Under the pieces are notes generated by a model. That model saw only the letters and a program-made list of their open reading frames with translations. It was not told the DNA's origin and searched no databases. Both the position numbers and the translations under genes were made by a program. DNA of 64,000 nucleotides from Laedolimicola sp934402125 (lineage in GTDB: Bacteria; Bacillota; Clostridia; Lachnospirales; Lachnospiraceae), in NCBI RefSeq assembly GCF_052065835.1, contig NZ_JBQHTG010000003.1:310001-374000 (forward strand). The letters run 5' to 3'. Below, in pieces: positions 43,940 to 52,183 of the stretch; the first letter of the stretch is position 1; each line of letters begins with the position of its first letter.

Positions 43940-43978
43940 AAGCCCAAAAAAGTGGGAAAAACATCCCCTCACCCCGGA

Positions 43979-44007
43979 TTGTATTTTGAATATGCGTGTG
44001 CTATACT
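43979..44007 (+). promoter_or_regulatory. Promoter of the CsoR-type gene
   Basis: TTGTAT (43979-43984), 17-base spacer, TATACT (44002-44007), ending 24 bases before the start codon. Confidence 0.65.
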
Positions 44008-44031
44008 GGACAAAACCCAAGAAAGAGAACG

Positions 44032-44463
44032 ATGATCATGAAGGAACAGATACATACCCATACACATATAGCGCCGGACGGCACCGTCTATGAGCATACG
44101 CACACAGATGGGGAACACAGCCATTTGGAACCGCACACACATGAGCACAGCCATGAGCATAGTCATGAGGACGATCACGCCCATGGTCACGGGCATACCC
44201 ATACCCATCAGAATACCAAGGCTGTGCTGAACCGCCTCTCCAGGGCCATCGGCCACATGGAGTCCATCAAACGCATGGTGGAAGATGGCCGCGACTGCAG
44301 CGAAGTACTGGTTCAGCTTTCCGCCGTAAAGGCAGCTATCAATAATACGGCAAAGGTGATCTTAAAAGATCACATCGAGCACTGTATGGTAGACGCGGTG
44401 GAGAGCGGCGATCACGAAGCCATCGAGGAGTTGACGGCAGCCATCGACCGGTTTATCAAATAA
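44032..44463 (+). CDS. CsoR/FrmR-family metal sensor with His-rich N-terminus
   Basis: 143 aa from ATG 44032 (44038 also possible). Residues ~8-60 hold about 19 histidines, mostly as HTH, HSH and HGH. The C-terminal domain (~65-143) is the CsoR four-helix fold. It has Cys in GRDCSEVLVQL and the pair His...Cys in KDHIEHC, matching the Cys-His-Cys Cu(I) ligands of CsoR. The family represses efflux genes until metal binds. No efflux gene is adjacent; the regulator stands alone. The His-rich tail may store or deliver Ni, Zn or Cu; that is inference. Confidence 0.87.
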   Translation: MIMKEQIHTHTHIAPDGTVYEHTHTDGEHSHLEPHTHEHSHEHSHEDDHAHGHGHTHTHQNTKAVLNRLSRAIGHMESIKRMVEDGRDCSEVLVQLSAVKAAINNTAKVILKDHIEHCMVDAVESGDHEAIEELTAAIDRFIK

Positions 44464-44541
44464 ATAAAAAAATATTCATAAAAACTTAAACGAAGCTACG
44501 GAAAAATGCGCTAAGATAACAGAAACAGGAGGCGCAAGAAT

Positions 44542-45306
44542 ATGAAGAGAAAAAAGATATTGCTATGCATATTGCTGACCGCAGCCCTGCTGGTCGGCTG
44601 CAATGCCAGAAGCGTCACCCCACTGGCCGTCAATATCCCGACCGAGATAAACGGAACAGAATTTACCATTACCACAGAGCAGGCCTACCCGGATGACGAC
44701 GAATTCTTAGCTGTCAGCGTCGTATACGGCGACCAGACCCTGAAGCTGGATGAAAGTCTGGGGGTAAAAGGTATCTACGAGGTAGTTCAGAAGGACGGTA
44801 CCTATGTGCTGACAGAAACCGGCACCTTCAATGACTGGCGGGTGGTTTATCTGCTTCGGGCAGATGAGAAGGGAATCACCGAGACAGACGTGATAGATGG
44901 TTCCCTGGGTGATATGCCAAAGAATCCCGAGGACGGATTTTCTATTACCTCCAAGATAGACGTGCTGGGCAGCTATGGCGGCACCAGGACTTACACCATT
45001 GAAAACGGCCGCTTTACCACAGACAGCACGCTGTATGAATTCCGGGGCACTCCGGACGGATACAGGCCTGTGCTAACCGTAACAGGCAAGATCAGCTGCC
45101 GGATCGAAGGCGGCAGTACGGAGCTGAAGCCTGGCGATATCATCACCCCGACGGCATATTCGGAGGACGGAGTATTTTATTTTGAAAGGGAGGACGGCAC
45201 TCCGGGCAGCTTCCAGGTGGATCTGGACGGGGAAGGAAATTACGCATATACAATTGGCGGCGTAGATGAGAATGAGCTGTTTGAATCGCTGCCCTATGCA
45301 GGTTAA
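44542..45306 (+). CDS. Lipoprotein of unknown function
   Basis: 254 aa. The signal peptide ends in the lipobox LLVGC (Cys20), so a membrane-anchored outer-face lipoprotein is expected. The body is beta-rich and acidic, with two similar halves around VVYGDQTLKLDE and FYFEREDGTPGSF. I do not recognise a domain. ACAGGAGG supports the start. It is a single gene between the CsoR-type gene and a strong terminator. Confidence 0.8.
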   Translation: MKRKKILLCILLTAALLVGCNARSVTPLAVNIPTEINGTEFTITTEQAYPDDDEFLAVSVVYGDQTLKLDESLGVKGIYEVVQKDGTYVLTETGTFNDWRVVYLLRADEKGITETDVIDGSLGDMPKNPEDGFSITSKIDVLGSYGGTRTYTIENGRFTTDSTLYEFRGTPDGYRPVLTVTGKISCRIEGGSTELKPGDIITPTAYSEDGVFYFEREDGTPGSFQVDLDGEGNYAYTIGGVDENELFESLPYAG

Positions 45307-45318
45307 AGACAGGTGTGA

Positions 45319-45355
45319 CACCCGGTCGGAAGGAATCCTTCCGCCGGGTGTTTTT
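45319..45355 (+). terminator. Terminator after the 254-aa lipoprotein gene
   Basis: CACCCGG...GGAAGG pairs with CCTTCC...CCGGGTG (45319-45350) around a short loop, followed by five T. Confidence 0.9.
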
Positions 45356-45505
45356 GCACGAATTTAAAAGGATTATTTTGGAGTGAAAAAATCATGTGAT
45401 TCTTCGTACTTTTCACGGCAATCACACCTCTCGCAGAAGCGTGGAGTGAAATCAGGGAGTGAATCACTCCAAATATTCCAGAGATTGTGAGCCCACAAAA
45501 GATAG

Positions 45506-45546
45506 CGACGCCTTTACTTTGGCAGAAAAAATAAATATAATGAAGA
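45506..45546 (+). repeat. Direct repeat copy 1: promoter of the Uma2-type gene
   Basis: GACGCCTTTACTTT followed by a diverged middle and AAATATAATG.AGAAAG. It contains TTTACT (45512-45517), a 17-base spacer and TATAAT (45535-45540). The same unit recurs at 46121-46161 after the Uma2-type gene. The rest of the gap 45356-45505 holds a short GGAGTGAATCACTCC palindrome and no gene. Confidence 0.75.
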
Positions 45547-45571
45547 AAGGAGAAAAGAAGGAGGTATGATT

Positions 45572-46111
45572 ATGCCGCTTTTGAAAAAGGATTACTATAC
45601 GATAAAGGACATCGAAGAACTGCCGGAAGGAGAAAGGGCAGAACTGATAGATGGACAAATATACATGTTGGCGACACCCAGTACGAGACACCAGAGATTA
45701 TCACATTTCTTGCTTAAAAAGATAGATTCCTATATTGAATCGAAAAAGGGAAAGTGCGAGGTGTTTTATGCACCGTTTGGTGTGTTCCTGAAAAATGAAA
45801 AATGGGGAGAGGATTTCGTAGAGCCAGATCTTATGGTAATATGCGATCCGAATAAGGTAGATGAAAAAGGCTGTCATGGCGCACCCGATTGGGTGATAGA
45901 GATAGTCTCCCCTTCCAGCAAAATGAGGGATTACCTGCAAAAAGCAAACCTGTACATGAACAATGGTGTCCGGGAATACTGGATTGTGGATCCGGTGCGC
46001 GAGGTGACCGTAGTTTATAAGCGCGAGGAAGAAGGATTCCCGGTAATATACAAATTCGGTGAGCCGGTAAAGGCAGGGATATACGAGGACCTTGAGATTA
46101 CGATAGAGTAG
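45572..46111 (+). CDS. Uma2 (DUF820) family PD-(D/E)xK nuclease-like protein
   Basis: 179 aa from ATG 45572; the ATG six bases earlier sits right against AAGGAGG and is unlikely. The fold follows Uma2: ELIDGQIYMLATPSTRHQRL, then FVEPDLMVICDPNK, then PDWVIEIVSPSSKMRDYLQKANLYMNNGVREYWIVDP. The D...ExxS-type catalytic residues of the PD-(D/E)xK fold (EPDLM and EIVSPS) are present. Uma2 genes are abundant in cyanobacteria and patchy elsewhere. The role is unknown. The gene is A/T-rich and flanked by two copies of its own promoter. Confidence 0.85.
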   Translation: MPLLKKDYYTIKDIEELPEGERAELIDGQIYMLATPSTRHQRLSHFLLKKIDSYIESKKGKCEVFYAPFGVFLKNEKWGEDFVEPDLMVICDPNKVDEKGCHGAPDWVIEIVSPSSKMRDYLQKANLYMNNGVREYWIVDPVREVTVVYKREEEGFPVIYKFGEPVKAGIYEDLEITIE

Positions 46112-46120
46112 GAGAGATTC

Positions 46121-46161
46121 GACGCCTTTACTTTCACTCAGAGATCAAATATAATGGAGAA
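46121..46161 (+). repeat. Direct repeat copy 2: promoter of the RpiR-type gene
   Basis: Same unit as 45506-45546: TTTACT (46127-46132), 17-base spacer, TATAAT (46150-46155). The first ATG of the following frame (46154) lies inside this -10 box. Confidence 0.75.
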
Positions 46162-46189
46162 AGAAACGGAAGCGTGCAGGGGGATACAT

Positions 46190-46939
46190 GTGGAGAAGTT
46201 TATCGGTGAGTATGAAAATTTAACAGACAGTGAAAGAAATGTTTTTACGTATGTATTTCAGAACCAGGAAAAAGTTTCTGTTATGAAGATAAATGATCTG
46301 GCTGAAGAGACGGCGGTTTCGAAAACAGTCGTGATTAATATGTGTCAGAAATTGGGATTTGATGGCTTTGGAGATCTGAAATATTATTTAAAAGGCAGGC
46401 AGGAAGAACGGAGCCAAAGAACCTATGAGGATATACAATTTCAGTGTCTTGATCAGATAAAGAAGACGATGGCAGTGGTAGATCGGCAGTGTCTGAAAAG
46501 GGTGGCGTCTGCTATTATCAAGACAAAAACAGTATATATTGTTGCCAGAGGAACAAGTAAAGCTGCGGCAGATTATCTGGAACATTTACTTTTACTGATA
46601 GGAATTAAGTGTATTAATTTACGGGATTACAATCTGAATTCTACAGTTATCAAAAAAATTAATATGAACGAATCTGTAATTTTAATTTCTTTATCAGGCG
46701 AAACAAGAAAAATAGTCGAAGTGGCAAGAATTGCAAAAGCCAGATCTGCAACGGTAATTGCCCTGACTGGCTTTTTTTCCAGTACGATTGGACGATTGGC
46801 GGATTATACCTTATATTGTTCCGCAGAAAATGCAGATACCAGAGAAAATGATATTAATTCAAGGCTGGGAATGTTTGTCGTGATTGATATGCTGGTAACA
46901 ATTGTAAAGGAAATGTACGAAGAAAATATATTTAAATGA
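46190..46939 (+). CDS. RpiR/MurR-family regulator of the alpha-glucoside unit
   Basis: 249 aa from GTG 46190. The upstream ATG 46154 overlaps the -10 box, while AGGGGG (46178-46183) lies six bases before this GTG and the protein then begins at the usual RpiR N-terminus. The HTH domain has INDLAEETAVSKTVVINMCQKLGFDGFGDLKYYL. The SIS domain has VYIVARGTSKAAADYLEHLL and VILISLSGETRKIVEVARIAK, which bind sugar phosphates. It probably controls the PTS and GH4 genes that follow. A/T-rich codon use differs from the genes around the island. Confidence 0.88.
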   Translation: MEKFIGEYENLTDSERNVFTYVFQNQEKVSVMKINDLAEETAVSKTVVINMCQKLGFDGFGDLKYYLKGRQEERSQRTYEDIQFQCLDQIKKTMAVVDRQCLKRVASAIIKTKTVYIVARGTSKAAADYLEHLLLLIGIKCINLRDYNLNSTVIKKINMNESVILISLSGETRKIVEVARIAKARSATVIALTGFFSSTIGRLADYTLYCSAENADTRENDINSRLGMFVVIDMLVTIVKEMYEENIFK

Positions 46940-46961
46940 AAATGGCAGAAATGACATAAGT

Positions 46962-47012
46962 CAGAAGTTGTGACATTAGTATTGAAAAACAATCTATGTC
47001 ACAGCTTTTTTA
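46962..47012 (+). terminator. Terminator after the RpiR-type gene
   Basis: AGTTGTGACAT (left) pairs with ATGTCACAGCT (right) around a ~19-base loop and is followed by a T run. Confidence 0.8.
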
Positions 47013-47041
47013 TTGTATGGCAGGAAATATCTTTTTATAAT
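47013..47041 (+). promoter_or_regulatory. Promoter of the PTS-GH4 operon
   Basis: TTGTAT (47013-47018), 17-base spacer, TATAAT (47036-47041). Confidence 0.75.
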
Positions 47042-47048
47042 TAGTTCA

Positions 47049-47058
47049 TGGTTAACCA
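47049..47058 (+). promoter_or_regulatory. Candidate RpiR operator
   Basis: TGGTTAACCA, a perfect 10-base palindrome at the expected transcription start, eight bases after the -10 box of the PTS operon. Confidence 0.5.
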
Positions 47059-47082
47059 AAAAATAAGTATAGGAGAAGAAGA

Positions 47083-48639
47083 ATGTTAAAGAAATATAAT
47101 CAGGCAATACAGAAATTCGGAAGAACATTGTTATTGCCAATTGGTGTTATGGCGCCAGTAGGTATGGTATTGGGAATTACGGGAGCTCTTGTACAAAGCT
47201 ATATGATAGCAAGATTTCCATTTTTAGGGACTCCGGTTGTCAACACGATCTTAGTAAGTATCAGAACAATTGCGAGTATTATCTTTGATAATATCCCGTT
47301 GCTGTTTGCGATGGGCGTCGCATATGGAATGAGTAAGAAAGACAAGGGAATTGCAACATTTGCCTCTGTTATTGGTTATCTGGTTATGCTGATTGCCATG
47401 AATGTGTGGTTGAAGGTAACGGGCAATCTGGCAGATCCGGAAACGATGAGTCAGGTAGGACAGATTCAAATCCTTGGAATTCAGACGTTAAATATAAACG
47501 CGCTGGGCGGAATCGTCGCAGGTCTGATAGCGGCATGGGCTACCGACAAGTTTTATAATCTTGAGTTACCGGTTGCATTCGCATTTTTTGCGGGTAAAAA
47601 ATCAGTCTCTATTATCTGTATTCTGCTGATGTCAGCATTTGGTCTGACGGTTCCGTTTGTGTGGCAGTTCTTTGTAAAGGGACTTACTAAATTATCCGTT
47701 ATATTTCTGTCTCCGGTAGGACCATTTTTTACAGCAGCAGGGGAAAGAGTATTTATTCCCTTTGGCCTTCATCATTTATGGAATTCTCTGTTCCGTTTCA
47801 CGGAAGCTGGAGGAAGTTATGTGATTAATGGTGAAACATATGTAGGCGTGGTTCCGGCCATGAATGAGATTTTGTTTAATCTTGGACCGTCCAGTGAATA
47901 TTGGTCCATGATGCCAAAACTGACCAGATTTATGGCACAGCAGCAGATGCTGTGTACAATGTTTGCATTTCCGGCGATTGCGCTTGCTATGTATCAGACA
48001 GCCTATAAGAAAAATAAACCGCTGGTAAAATCATTGATGATCACCTGTGTAGTTACTGCGCTGTTGGGAAATGTTACGGAACCGTTGGAGTTCTCTTTTG
48101 TATTCATTTCTCCAATTCTGTATGTTATTTATGCTTGTATCATAGGAATCGGAGCAGTTGCTTTGAGCTTTGCCCATGTTGCAATTGGATATATCCGTGG
48201 CACCATTTTTGACTTTGCAATTTTTGGTTTATTGTATGAAAAAACAAACTGGATATTCTTTGTCCTGATCGGTCTTGCCGTGTCAGTTGTAACCTATCTG
48301 GTATTTAAATGGTTTATCTTGAAATTCGACATAAAAACGCCGGGACGTGAGGACGCTCCATCTTTGGACAATACGCTGATTAAAGAAAAGAAGTATGACA
48401 AAATTGCGGAGATAGTTATTGAAGCGCTCGGTGGAAAAGAAAATATCAAAAATGTAGAGAATTGTATCACCCGATTGAGAATTGACGTGGAAGATATTAA
48501 GAAAATTGATAAGAAAAAGCTGAGTGAATCAGGCTGCTCAGGCGTATTTTTCCCGGCTCCGCAGCATATTCATATTGTGTTTGGTCCATTGGTTGAGTTT
48601 GTAAGAAATGCAGTGGATGACAGATTGGAGAGGAGATAA
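47083..48639 (+). CDS. PTS system alpha-glucoside-type EIICB component
   Basis: 518 aa. The EIIC membrane domain (~1-425, around ten helices) has GLHHLWNSLFRFTEAGGSY and NVTEPLEFSFVFISP, typical of the glucose/maltose/glucoside superfamily. The EIIB domain (~435-518) has the phosphorylated cysteine Cys461 in ENCITRLRIDV. There is no EIIA domain, so a general EIIA from elsewhere is needed. With the GH4 enzyme directly downstream, maltose or another alpha-glucoside is the likely substrate (MalP/AglA-like). The terminal 32 bases overlap an upstream extension of the GH4 frame that is not used. Confidence 0.92.
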   Translation: MLKKYNQAIQKFGRTLLLPIGVMAPVGMVLGITGALVQSYMIARFPFLGTPVVNTILVSIRTIASIIFDNIPLLFAMGVAYGMSKKDKGIATFASVIGYLVMLIAMNVWLKVTGNLADPETMSQVGQIQILGIQTLNINALGGIVAGLIAAWATDKFYNLELPVAFAFFAGKKSVSIICILLMSAFGLTVPFVWQFFVKGLTKLSVIFLSPVGPFFTAAGERVFIPFGLHHLWNSLFRFTEAGGSYVINGETYVGVVPAMNEILFNLGPSSEYWSMMPKLTRFMAQQQMLCTMFAFPAIALAMYQTAYKKNKPLVKSLMITCVVTALLGNVTEPLEFSFVFISPILYVIYACIIGIGAVALSFAHVAIGYIRGTIFDFAIFGLLYEKTNWIFFVLIGLAVSVVTYLVFKWFILKFDIKTPGREDAPSLDNTLIKEKKYDKIAEIVIEALGGKENIKNVENCITRLRIDVEDIKKIDKKKLSESGCSGVFFPAPQHIHIVFGPLVEFVRNAVDDRLERR

Positions 48640-48646
48640 GATAGAA

Positions 48647-49978
48647 ATGACAATGAACAGAAAAAAACATATCATTACGATTGCGGGAGCAGGCAGCGCC
48701 AGAGTGCCGGCTTTGGTAGGCAATCTGATTGAGATGAAAGAACGTTTTCCGCTTACAAAAATCATATTTTACGATATTGATAATGAACGTATGGGAAAAA
48801 TGCAGGCATATGACGAACTGGTTCTCAAAACTTATTATCCGGAAGCAGAGGTTGTATTTACTACAGATATGGATGTTGCGTATTGTCATACCGACTTTGT
48901 GTTTTGTCAGATGAGGGTCGGAAAAGGCGAAATGAGAAGCTATGATGAAAAAATGCCTTTAAAATACGGACTGGTAGGACAGGAAACCTGTGGGCCGGGA
49001 GGGTTTTCCTACGGGATGCGCTCTCTGGGAGCCATGAAGGAAATGGTGGAAAAGGTTCGTTCTTATTCGAAAGATACCTGGATTCTGAATTATACAAATC
49101 CGGCAGCTATTGTAGCGCTTGGATTGGATCGGTTATTTCCGGATGATAAACGAATTTTAAATTTATGTGATCAGCCATTTTCTCTGATGAAGTCTTTTGC
49201 AAAAATCCTGGAGATTCCGCAGGAAACATTAAGGGCAAGATATTTTGGATTGAATCATTTTGGCTGGTTTACAGATTTGTTTGATACAGCAGGAAATAAT
49301 TATTTTGATCAGTTGAGGGATTATCTGAAAAATCATGATTTTAAGCCCTTTAATGCGGAGCAGAGATCAAAATCCTGGCTGGATACATATGTAAGAGTTA
49401 ACAAGTATATGCAGTACTTTGATGAGTACATTCCGACCACATATTTACAGTATTATTTCTTCCCGGATGAAATTGTGCAGGAAAGCAATCCACATTATAC
49501 CAGAGTGGATGAAGCGCGGGACAGCCGAGAGAAAGAAGTGTTTGAGGTTTGCGGACAGGCCGTCGGACGGGATACAATGGACGGAATTACCATGCTTACC
49601 AATGGGGTCTTTGGTAAATTGATGGTAGAAGTGGCGGAATCCATAGCATACGATCTCCATAACGAGTTTATTGTTCTGGTAAAAAATAACGGCATTATTC
49701 CTAATTTTGAAAAGGACGCAATTGTAGAAGTTGCAGGAACAATTGGGAAAAATGGAGCAGAAGGTTATTATTTTGGAAACATCGATATGTTTTACAAAGG
49801 TCTGATGGAAAATCAATACGCATATGAGAGCTTGACGGTAGACGCGTTTATTGAGCAGGACTATAAAAAGGCGCTGGAAGCTCTGACGTTAAACAGAACA
49901 GTTATTGATCCGGAAAAAGCAAAAGCCATCTTAGATGATTTTCAGTTGGTTTCAAAAGATTATTGGGTATTAAAGTAG
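48647..49978 (+). CDS. Glycoside hydrolase family 4, 6-phospho-alpha-glucosidase type
   Basis: 443 aa from ATG 48647, seven bases after the PTS stop, with GGAGAGGAG upstream. It opens with the NAD-binding motif ITIAGAGSARVPALV. NYTNPAAIVALGL and LCDQPFSLMK follow (Cys174, a metal ligand). The CDxP form resembles the CDMP of known 6-phospho-alpha-glucosidases rather than the CNVP of beta enzymes. GLNHFGWF and RDGMD-like segments are also family features. GH4 enzymes use NAD+ and Mn2+ and a redox-elimination mechanism. It should split the sugar phosphate delivered by the PTS into glucose and glucose 6-phosphate. Confidence 0.9.
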   Translation: MTMNRKKHIITIAGAGSARVPALVGNLIEMKERFPLTKIIFYDIDNERMGKMQAYDELVLKTYYPEAEVVFTTDMDVAYCHTDFVFCQMRVGKGEMRSYDEKMPLKYGLVGQETCGPGGFSYGMRSLGAMKEMVEKVRSYSKDTWILNYTNPAAIVALGLDRLFPDDKRILNLCDQPFSLMKSFAKILEIPQETLRARYFGLNHFGWFTDLFDTAGNNYFDQLRDYLKNHDFKPFNAEQRSKSWLDTYVRVNKYMQYFDEYIPTTYLQYYFFPDEIVQESNPHYTRVDEARDSREKEVFEVCGQAVGRDTMDGITMLTNGVFGKLMVEVAESIAYDLHNEFIVLVKNNGIIPNFEKDAIVEVAGTIGKNGAEGYYFGNIDMFYKGLMENQYAYESLTVDAFIEQDYKKALEALTLNRTVIDPEKAKAILDDFQLVSKDYWVLK

Positions 49979-49983
49979 AATCA

Positions 49984-50027
49984 TGAAAAGCCATGATGAG
50001 AAAATAGTTTCATCATGGCTTTTTTAC
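49984..50027 (+). terminator. Terminator of the PTS-GH4 operon
   Basis: AAAGCCATGATGA pairs with TCATCATGGCTTTTT around a ~10-base loop with a T run. Confidence 0.9.
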
Positions 50028-50072
50028 GCATCTTCGCATATATTGTAGAAAGAATCCATACAGGAAACCACC

Positions 50073-51335
50073 ATGCAAAATTTTAGAGTAAGAGCCATGC
50101 AGTCCGCCATGCCGGACTATGGCAAGCTTCAGATTCATATCACCTCTGCCCGGGGATTCCGGCCCGTGGACGGGGCAAAGGTAGCCATTTCCTATACAGG
50201 GGAGCCGGAAAAGACCGTGGAGGAGCTGATCACTGACGGCTCCGGGCAGACAGACGAGGTCGAGCTGGCAGCGCCGCCTCTGGAGTACAGCGTGCGGCCG
50301 GGAGAGGCCCAGCCCTATTCCGAGTATACCCTGTCGGTTACCGCGCCGGGTTTTGAACCGGTGGAGATAGCCGGGACAGAGATTCTGCCGGAGGTAACGG
50401 CGCTCCAGGAGATTCGTCTGGAGCCGGAACAGGGAGACGCCTTTGAGCGCTATGTAATTGAGGCGCATACGCTGTTTGGAAACTATCCGCCGAAGATTGC
50501 GGAGGCTGAGATTAAGCCGGTAAATGAAACGGGTGAGATTGTATTGAGCCGGGTGGTGGTGCCGGAGTATGTCATTGTCCATGACGGCGCGCCCACAGAC
50601 AGCAGCGCTTCGAATTATTGGGTCCGCTACCGGGATTATATCAAAAATGTGGCCAGCAGTGAAATTTATGCCACATGGACAGATGCGGCTATCCGCGCCA
50701 ATGTGCTTGCGATCATGTCCTTTACCCTGAACCGGGTATATACCGAATGGTATAGATCTCGCGGCTATGATTTTACCATTACTTCCTCTACTGCCTTCGA
50801 TCATAAATGGATTCGGAATCGGAATATATACGAGAATATTTCTCTGATTGTAGATGAGCTGTTTGCGGATTATCTGTCCCGGCCCAATGTAAAGCAGCCT
50901 ATTCTGACCCAGTACTGCGACGGGAGGCGGGTGAGCTGTCCCAACTGGATGAGTCAGTGGGGAAGCCAGGCGCTGGGAGAGCAGGGCTATACCGCTATTG
51001 AAATCCTGCGGAATTATTATGGGGAATCCATGTATATCAATACAGCCGAGGAGATCTCCGGCGTACCATATTCCTGGCCCGGCTACGAGCTGACGGAGGG
51101 CGCTTCCGGGCAGAAGGTGCTGCAGCTCCAGGAGCAGTTAAACCGGATTGCGCGGAACTATCCGGCGATTCCGCTTGTCGCCGAGGACGGGGTCTACGGG
51201 CCGGCTACCGCAGAGAGCGTGCGGACGTTCCAGTCTATCTTCGGACTGCCCCAGACGGGGGTAGTAGATTATCGGACCTGGTATAAGATCTCGGAAATCT
51301 ATGTGGGAGTGTCCAGGATTGCGGAGCTGAATTAG
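50073..51335 (+). CDS. SpoIID-like domain protein with C-terminal peptidoglycan-binding domain
   Basis: 420 aa, no signal peptide. The N-terminal ~120 residues form a beta domain like a carboxypeptidase regulatory or fibronectin fold (LQIHITSARGFRPVDGAKVAISY). Residues ~180-330 show the SpoIID/LytB-like pattern, ending NWMSQWGSQALGEQGYTAIEILRNYYGE. Residues ~340-415 are a PG_binding_1 domain (LQLQEQLNRIARNYP...DGVYGPATAESVRTFQSIFGLPQTGVVDYRTW). The family acts on or binds cell-wall glycans, often in sporulation. The missing signal suggests action in the mother cell or release by another route; this is inference. Confidence 0.82.
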   Translation: MQNFRVRAMQSAMPDYGKLQIHITSARGFRPVDGAKVAISYTGEPEKTVEELITDGSGQTDEVELAAPPLEYSVRPGEAQPYSEYTLSVTAPGFEPVEIAGTEILPEVTALQEIRLEPEQGDAFERYVIEAHTLFGNYPPKIAEAEIKPVNETGEIVLSRVVVPEYVIVHDGAPTDSSASNYWVRYRDYIKNVASSEIYATWTDAAIRANVLAIMSFTLNRVYTEWYRSRGYDFTITSSTAFDHKWIRNRNIYENISLIVDELFADYLSRPNVKQPILTQYCDGRRVSCPNWMSQWGSQALGEQGYTAIEILRNYYGESMYINTAEEISGVPYSWPGYELTEGASGQKVLQLQEQLNRIARNYPAIPLVAEDGVYGPATAESVRTFQSIFGLPQTGVVDYRTWYKISEIYVGVSRIAELN

Positions 51336-51348
51336 AATTCATAAAAAG

Positions 51349-51377
51349 TAGACAAAGAAGGAAGAAAACACTATAAT
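51349..51377 (+). promoter_or_regulatory. Promoter of the HisA-like gene
   Basis: TAGACA (51349-51354), 17-base spacer, TATAAT (51372-51377), ending 33 bases before the ATG. Confidence 0.7.
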
Positions 51378-51410
51378 AACAAAAAACACGAGAATAGGGA
51401 GGAACGGAGG

Positions 51411-52181
51411 ATGCGGTTTCGTCCATGTATCGATATCCATAACGGACAGGTGAAGCAGATTGTCGGCGGCAGCCTGACCGATGAAAATGATTTTGCCAGG
51501 GAAAATTTTGTGTCGGAGCAGGACGCGGCCTGGTACGCGAAGCTTTATCGGGAGGAGGACTTAAGGGGCGGTCATGTGATATTGTTGAACGGCGCGGATT
51601 CGCTCTACTACGAGGCCACAAAAGCCCAGGCGCTGAAAGCGCTTCGCGCGTATCCGGGAGGGCTCCAGATTGGCGGCGGCATCTGCCCGGAGAATGCGGC
51701 GGAATATCTGGACGCGGGAGCAAGTCAGGTTATCGTGACCTCTTATGTCTTCCAGAACGGACAGATTCACTATGAGAAGCTGGAGAAAATGCGCTCGGCG
51801 GTAGGCCGTGAACGTCTGGTGCTGGATTTAAGCTGCCGCAAAAAGGACGGCGCGTATTATATTGTCACCGATCGCTGGCAGAAATTTACCGAGGTGCAGG
51901 TGACGCCGGCGCTTCTGGATGCATTGTCCGGAAAATGCAGTGAATTCCTGATTCATGCGGTGGACGTGGAGGGCAGGGCTTCCGGTATTGAGCGGGAGCT
52001 GGCGGCCATGCTGGGAGACTGGGCCGGAATCCCCATTACTTACGCAGGCGGCGTGGGCAGTATGGAGGACGTGGAGACTTTACGCACGCTTGGAAAGGGT
52101 CGGCTTGACGTGACCATCGGAAGCGCATTAGATCTTTTTGGCGGTTGTATCCCGTACCGAAATGTGGTATACTTGCAGTAG
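51411..52181 (+). CDS. hisA: Eukaryotic-type HisA: phosphoribosylformimino-AICAR-phosphate isomerase
   Basis: 256 aa TIM barrel. The opening RPCIDIHNGQVKQIVGGSL and later FVSEQDAAWYAKLY, LQIGGGI, VIVTSYVF, LVLDLSCRK, NEFLIH-like EFLIHAVDVEG and TYAGGV...DVTIGSALDLFGG follow yeast His6 block by block from memory, and less well bacterial HisA. Asp8 is the first catalytic acid. The enzyme performs the fourth step of histidine synthesis. It is not in a his operon; it stands alone with its own promoter before hpf. It could be the only HisA of the cell or a second copy. Confidence 0.85.
   Translation: MRFRPCIDIHNGQVKQIVGGSLTDENDFARENFVSEQDAAWYAKLYREEDLRGGHVILLNGADSLYYEATKAQALKALRAYPGGLQIGGGICPENAAEYLDAGASQVIVTSYVFQNGQIHYEKLEKMRSAVGRERLVLDLSCRKKDGAYYIVTDRWQKFTEVQVTPALLDALSGKCSEFLIHAVDVEGRASGIERELAAMLGDWAGIPITYAGGVGSMEDVETLRTLGKGRLDVTIGSALDLFGGCIPYRNVVYLQ
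52145..52173 (+). promoter_or_regulatory. hpf promoter inside the end of hisA
   Basis: TTGTAT (52145-52150), 17-base spacer, TATACT (52168-52173). The -10 box is within the last codons of the HisA-like gene. Confidence 0.7.
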
Positions 52182-52183
52182 AT

